Of a stretch of DNA of 64,000 bases, positions 60,691 through 64,000 are shown one piece after another. The notes beneath the pieces are model-generated. The model did no database searches. It saw only the letters and a program-made list of their open reading frames with translations, and had not been told where the DNA came from. This DNA is from Caballeronia udeis. Its GTDB lineage: Bacteria > Pseudomonadota > Gammaproteobacteria > Burkholderiales > Burkholderiaceae. A program made the translations under genes and the position numbers. Location of the stretch: positions 47,852 through 111,851 of the forward strand of contig NZ_FCOK02000024.1 of assembly GCF_001544555.2 (NCBI RefSeq). Reading direction: 5' to 3'. Every line of letters starts with the position of its first letter. The stretch's first letter is position 1.

Positions 60691-61734
60691 ATGCAGCAAA
60701 TTTACGATGGTAAGCAGGGCGATGCAATTGGCGGTCCTGCTCAGAGTGTGACCTTGATCGATGTTGCCCGCGTTGCCGGCGTCGCTCCCATGACGGTATC
60801 CCGCGCGTTGCATCGGCCCGAACTCGTCCGCAGCGCAACACAGAAGAAGGTGCTCGATGCGGTCCGTGCGACCGGGTACGTGCCAAACATGCTGGCAGGG
60901 GGGCTCGCAAGCAGCAAGAGCCGCCTGGTCGCAGTCCTGTTGCCTACGATCGCCAGTTCCGTTTTTGCAGATACCGTCCAGGCGTTGATGGACGGATTGA
61001 CCACTTCGCGGTATCAAACCTTGCTGGGATTGACAGGTTATTCGCCGCAGCGTGAGGAGGCGCTTGTCGAGGCCATTCTGGGGCGCCGACCGGACGGGGT
61101 CGTGCTTGCGGGTACCGACCACACGGATTCCACCATCGAACGGCTTACCCGGGCGAAGATTCCCGTCGTCGAGATATGGGACCTGACCGATACCCCGATT
61201 GACATCGTGATTGGTTTTTCACACGAGAAGCTTGGGGAGGAGCTTGCACGACACCTCATTAAAAAGGGCTATCGACGTTTCGGCGTTTTATCGGTCGACG
61301 ATCCTCGCGCGCTTCGCCGTGCCAACAGCTTTATTCACGAGATGCAGCGCCACGACATCAACGACGTTCCTTTTGAAATACGTCACGCTCCAGCTACGCT
61401 GCAGGTGGGACGCGACGGGGTGTCGGCGCTATTGAAGGGAAGCGCGCCGGAGATTGTTGTCTGCAGTTCGGATACGCTCGCGCAAGGGGTGCTTGCGGAA
61501 GCTGCAAGCCGCGGATTGAAGGTCCCTCAGGATCTGGCCGTGATGGGATTTGGCGACCTGAACACGGCGGCGCACGTTTATCCTGCGTTGTCGACCGTGC
61601 GTGTCGACGGCGCCGCCATCGGCGCGCGCACTGCAGTGGCCTTGCTTGAGCGGTTCTCCAATGACAATCAAGGGAAGCGCTATCCGGTACGTCTGGATAC
61701 GGGCTTTGCGATTATTGACCGGGATAGTGCTTGA
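60691..61734 (+). CDS. LacI-family regulator of the aldarate genes
   Basis: A 347-residue LacI/GalR protein. The helix-turn-helix and hinge cover about 20-75 (VTLIDVARVAGVAPMTVSRA), followed by a periplasmic-binding-like domain resembling gluconate regulators. The ATG at 60691 is preceded by AGAGG; the GTG at 60649 lies within the MFS stump and is less likely. It sits downstream of garD and probably represses kdgD, garD and the transporter through the CG-centred palindrome at 58718-58729. Confidence 0.88.
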   Translation: MQQIYDGKQGDAIGGPAQSVTLIDVARVAGVAPMTVSRALHRPELVRSATQKKVLDAVRATGYVPNMLAGGLASSKSRLVAVLLPTIASSVFADTVQALMDGLTTSRYQTLLGLTGYSPQREEALVEAILGRRPDGVVLAGTDHTDSTIERLTRAKIPVVEIWDLTDTPIDIVIGFSHEKLGEELARHLIKKGYRRFGVLSVDDPRALRRANSFIHEMQRHDINDVPFEIRHAPATLQVGRDGVSALLKGSAPEIVVCSSDTLAQGVLAEAASRGLKVPQDLAVMGFGDLNTAAHVYPALSTVRVDGAAIGARTAVALLERFSNDNQGKRYPVRLDTGFAIIDRDSA

Positions 61735-61964
61735 GCGGTCCGATATTGGCATTCGCACCAGACCCGGTGCCATAGCCCGAGCGGTCTCGCTAACTCCGGC
61801 TTGAGATGGTTGGCAACCTTCATGTCGGCCTCTGTTATGTATTAACAACATTTTTAAAAGTTGATAATTTATGTTATGTCAAATCATAAATCGACTTCTA
61901 TCAACGAACACGCGTGGACGTTTTCGCCTGCAATAACCTGCCCGCGCTCTCCTCATAAATGTGT

Positions 61965-61985
61965 TTCAGCCCCTCCCGGGCTGAA
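61965..61985. terminator. Hairpin between the lacI gene and a minus-strand gene tail
   Basis: TTCAGCCC (61965-61972) and GGGCTGAA (61978-61985) form a perfect 8-bp stem with a 5-base loop. It lies 8 bp beyond the stop of the minus-strand fragment at 61993-62148, as expected of that gene's terminator. There is no clear T-tract on either strand. Confidence 0.4.
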
Positions 61986-61992
61986 CCATCCT

Positions 61993-62148
61993 CTATATCA
62001 ACGCTGCTTCAATCTCCCGCGCGCCGGCTACGGCCAGTGCGGCCAACCGCGCCATCATCCGATCATCAGTCGTGTCCGCAACAACGTCAGTACCTTCACG
62101 CTCCGCTGCTTGGGCGATGCTGAAAACAGATAAGCGGTGCGTACGAAT
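61993..62148 (-). pseudogene. Possible C-terminal remnant of an unidentified gene
   Basis: An open frame without a start codon encodes SIAQAAEREGTDVVADTTDD and then RLAALAVAGAREIEAALI before a TAG. Composition and codon use look coding, and a hairpin follows the stop, but only about 51 residues remain and a TGA (62149-62151) closes the upstream side. I do not recognise the family. The rest of 61735-62194 shows nothing else. Confidence 0.3.
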
Positions 62149-62194
62149 TCAGCGGCGAGTGATTACAGAACCCGCTTGATTGCCCGCACCGCCT

Positions 62195-62851
62195 TCAAAG
62201 CATGCTGAGCGCGGTTGCAAGCACGGTCTGCTTGAACTTCGCCGGATCTTTCGGAAGCGGAGAAAATACCGACAGAACGTGACTGTACGAAACCGTCTTG
62301 CCTACGCCGTTGGTCAGCACGGCGAACAGCACCTCCGGGTCGTTGGGCGCCAGTTCGCCCGAATCCATCGCATTGACGAGAAGCGGGACAAACACGTCGT
62401 GATAAGGGCGCAGAAGGCGTTCCATCAGGACATCCAGGCGCTCGCCCTGCTCGGTTGCCGTGGTCGAGAAAAACATCCCTACATCCGGCTCGCTGAACAC
62501 CTTGTCGACAAAAAGACCCAGCGCCCGCTCCACCTTCTGACGGTTGGTCATATCGGCGGTGCGCAGCTTGCCCGTTGCCTCGATCATGGGCGCGGCGTGC
62601 TGCGCGATCTGGTCGACCACCGCGATCCACAATGCCTCTTTCGAACCAAAGTGATGCGCGATGAGCGCGGGATCCACGCCCGAGTCCCGCGCGATTTCCC
62701 GCACGCTGGTTGACTCGAACCCGCGCTTGGCGAACGCTTGCCGCGCACTTTTGAGCAACGCGTCGGAGCCGGCTATCGCACTGCAGGCGGGCCGTCCGCG
62801 TGAGCGTTTCTCCTTGGCGGACTGCTCCGGGAGTGCGGTAGAAGCTGTCAT
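62195..62851 (-). CDS. TetR-family regulator
   Basis: A 218-residue TetR protein. The DNA-binding part covers about 28-80 (TSVREIARDSGVDPALIAHH is the helix-turn-helix), preceded by a basic leader KEKRSRGRPA. The C-terminal domain is of the TetR_C type with long helices. The ATG at 62851 gives the usual leader; the frame continues upstream without homology. No intact divergent target gene remains upstream, only degraded sequence, so the regulator may be an orphan. Confidence 0.85.
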   Translation of the reverse strand: MTASTALPEQSAKEKRSRGRPACSAIAGSDALLKSARQAFAKRGFESTSVREIARDSGVDPALIAHHFGSKEALWIAVVDQIAQHAAPMIEATGKLRTADMTNRQKVERALGLFVDKVFSEPDVGMFFSTTATEQGERLDVLMERLLRPYHDVFVPLLVNAMDSGELAPNDPEVLFAVLTNGVGKTVSYSHVLSVFSPLPKDPAKFKQTVLATALSML

Positions 62852-62998
62852 GGTTCGATCCGGATTCCAATTTTGTGAGGCGAGCCCGAAGTTTAACCGA
62901 CACAAAACGCCCCACCTTTGCATCGGTCCGCGCGGCGTTTGACATCGACCGCCCGAGTGCCCTACTATCTCATAATTCATCACTCGTTGAATATTTTG

Positions 62999-63270
62999 AT
63001 GGCTCAGGTCAACCGACCTTGCAGGACAAACGGATCTTCGTCATGGGCGAGTTGCGCCCGCCTGACGTTGACCGACGCTGAACATCCGGCGCGGTATCTG
63101 CCGGACTGGATCGGGGTGGGAGCGGGAGCAAAAACCGCTGCCCGCAAACTCCCGGACCTCACGTTCCACGACTTTGGGCCGCCAGTCTCGCTGTGCGGCT
63201 ACAACGCGTTTGGCACGCCCGGCAGCTTCGGTTTCTCTGAGTCACGCCATGCTTTACCGGCGGCGCCAGC
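62999..63270 (+). pseudogene. Degraded C-terminal remnant of type II NADH dehydrogenase
   Basis: Pieces in different frames match the end of NDH-2 in order. First is QPTLQDKRIFVMGE, like the PTLQ...IFAMGD segment before the second FAD motif. After a one-base shift, CARLTLTDAEHPARYLP follows, then KLPDLTFHDFGPPVSLCGYN, like the YRDFGSLVSL motif. The front two thirds and the tail are lost. Flanking 62852-62998 and 63271-63419 show no other gene; a third-frame LYRRRQQALDDLAKRSW near 63250 may be more of the same remnant. Confidence 0.6.
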
Positions 63271-63419
63271 AGGCTTTGGATGATTTGGCAAAGCGGTCCT
63301 GGTGTGAACGGCTGAACGAATCAGTGGTCTTGTGCGACCGACAATCCGCATGACGTGATCGCCTCGTCGCGACACCGATGATGCCGGCTGCCCGGAATTT
63401 CTTGTAAAGGAAAGGTGAG

Positions 63420-63818
63420 ATGCTCGAGAAACATACCAGTGCATGGTCCCGAACCGTTGCGTTGCTCGATAACGCACGCGCCCAGCAAGTCGCCGATGAA
63501 GCAACGAGAATCGCCCAGCGGCGTCCGGCAAAAACCAGCTGGACCGATCACGCGGCCCTGATGGTCAGCGTGATCGAACTGCCCACGCCACGCACTGCCA
63601 CGGTCTCATGGTGCGACCCGCTCTCAGGTTATTACGGCCATCAGACGTGGCGGGTAGCCCTGGCCAAACAACGTGGCGAATGCGTGCTGAGCGGCAAGTC
63701 CATCAAGCCGGGTGACTTCATATATCGGCCGGCGACCTGCCAGCCGCCGCCCGGAAATGCAGGCGCGATGATCATCGCGTCCGAGCTGGTGCCGCAGGGC
63801 ACGTCCGGCCAGTCCTAG
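63420..63818 (+). CDS. DUF3331 family protein
   Basis: A 132-residue protein. TATVSWCDPLSGYYGHQTWR and the C-terminal CVLSGKSIKPGDFIYRP are the hallmark of DUF3331, a family known mostly from Burkholderiaceae and often found near mobile or accessory DNA. GGAAAGG lies before the ATG at 63420. Function unknown. The single Cys and Trp in the first motif and the later Cys are conserved in members I recall. It lies directly before an IS630-like element. Confidence 0.78.
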   Translation: MLEKHTSAWSRTVALLDNARAQQVADEATRIAQRRPAKTSWTDHAALMVSVIELPTPRTATVSWCDPLSGYYGHQTWRVALAKQRGECVLSGKSIKPGDFIYRPATCQPPPGNAGAMIIASELVPQGTSGQS

Positions 63819-63873
63819 TACAACATCCCTTAAATAAGTTGAATATTTAACGGTCCGTTTTTATCATGGCGGG

Positions 63874-64000
63874 ATGAGCCGAGGCCGTCATGCAACGCCA
63901 GTGAAGCTGGCGAAGAAAGAAAGACAGGAACTGCTGTCACTGATCGGGCGCAAGACGGCCGCACAGCGAGATGTGATGCGGGCGCGCATCGCGTTACTGG
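63874..64000 (+). mobile_element. IS630-like transposase, 5' end only
   Basis: From ATG 63874 the frame reads MSRGRHATPVKLAKKERQEL and then SLIGRKTAAQRDVMRARIAL before the window ends. This helix-turn-helix start, with RxxAxQRxxxRARI, is typical of IS630-family transposases. GGTCCG and an AT-rich run (63826-63850) precede it and may hold the element's left end, but no inverted repeat can be defined without the right end. Confidence 0.65.

Noticed and set aside
1..64000. CRISPR array, tRNA or rRNA genes
   Set aside because: I looked for regularly spaced direct repeats and for conserved tRNA/rRNA segments in the intergenic stretches and saw none; a tRNA scan would be needed to be certain.

Overview
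The window looks like a replicon of a Burkholderia sensu lato bacterium (Paraburkholderia or Caballeronia-like betaproteobacterium), probably a secondary chromosome or megaplasmid. The basis is the gene content: hpnIJKL hopanoid side-chain genes, a trimeric porin of the Burkholderia type, a DUF3331 protein (a family I know mainly from Burkholderiaceae), high G+C third positions, and a dense series of independent catabolic clusters, each with its own regulator. I could not run any search, so all names rest on motifs, lengths and gene order read from the sequence.

Layout, left to right. 1-5 kb: the start of bluB (lower B12 ligand), a chemoreceptor, and a membrane GGDEF-EAL protein. 5.3-9.9 kb: hpnI-hpnJ-hpnK-hpnL on the minus strand, which make the bacteriohopanetetrol cyclitol-ether side chain. 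10.5-21.6 kb: a complete C-P lyase phosphonate system in three transcription units, phnCDE (+), phnF-DUF1045-phnN (-) and phnGHIJKLM (+). A near-identical 10-bp TCTAGA-centred palindrome lies in front of phnC and between phnF and phnG, so PhnF probably controls all three. No phnP is present; the DUF1045 protein has two HxT motifs of 2H phosphoesterases and may take that step. 22-28.6 kb: an itaconate catabolism cluster (hydratase, acyl-CoA dehydrogenase, CoA-transferase, MmgE/PrpD, citramalyl-CoA lyase, LysR).

28.7-33.9 kb: a minus-strand operon (MHS permease, amidase, RidA-like, DadA-like oxidase) divergent from an XRE-cupin regulator, with a perfect dyad between them. 34-41.5 kb: a YcaQ-type DNA glycosylase, a porin, a GntR/UTRA regulator and a polyamine-type ABC transporter; the porin and the regulator share a 13-bp upstream motif. 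41.5-45.2 kb: a broken AsnC gene, a cobalamin riboswitch, a BtuB-like receptor and cobF. 46-53 kb: an SDR, a regulator remnant, and a FadR-type regulator divergent from a ggt-MFS-GAF-MFS operon with two matching 22-bp operators. 53.2-56 kb: a lactonase-like beta-propeller and a second chemoreceptor. 56-61.7 kb: galactarate/glucarate catabolism (MFS, kdgD, garD, a truncated MFS, LacI regulator). 61.7-64 kb: a decaying zone with a TetR gene, gene fragments (one an NDH-2 remnant), a DUF3331 gene and the start of an IS630-like transposase.

The common theme is nutrient scavenging (phosphonate, itaconate, aldarates, amides, polyamine-like solutes, gamma-glutamyl compounds) with local, self-contained regulation. 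The most useful new observations are the pairs of matching operators that assign regulators to promoters, and several gene remnants that mark recombination junctions.
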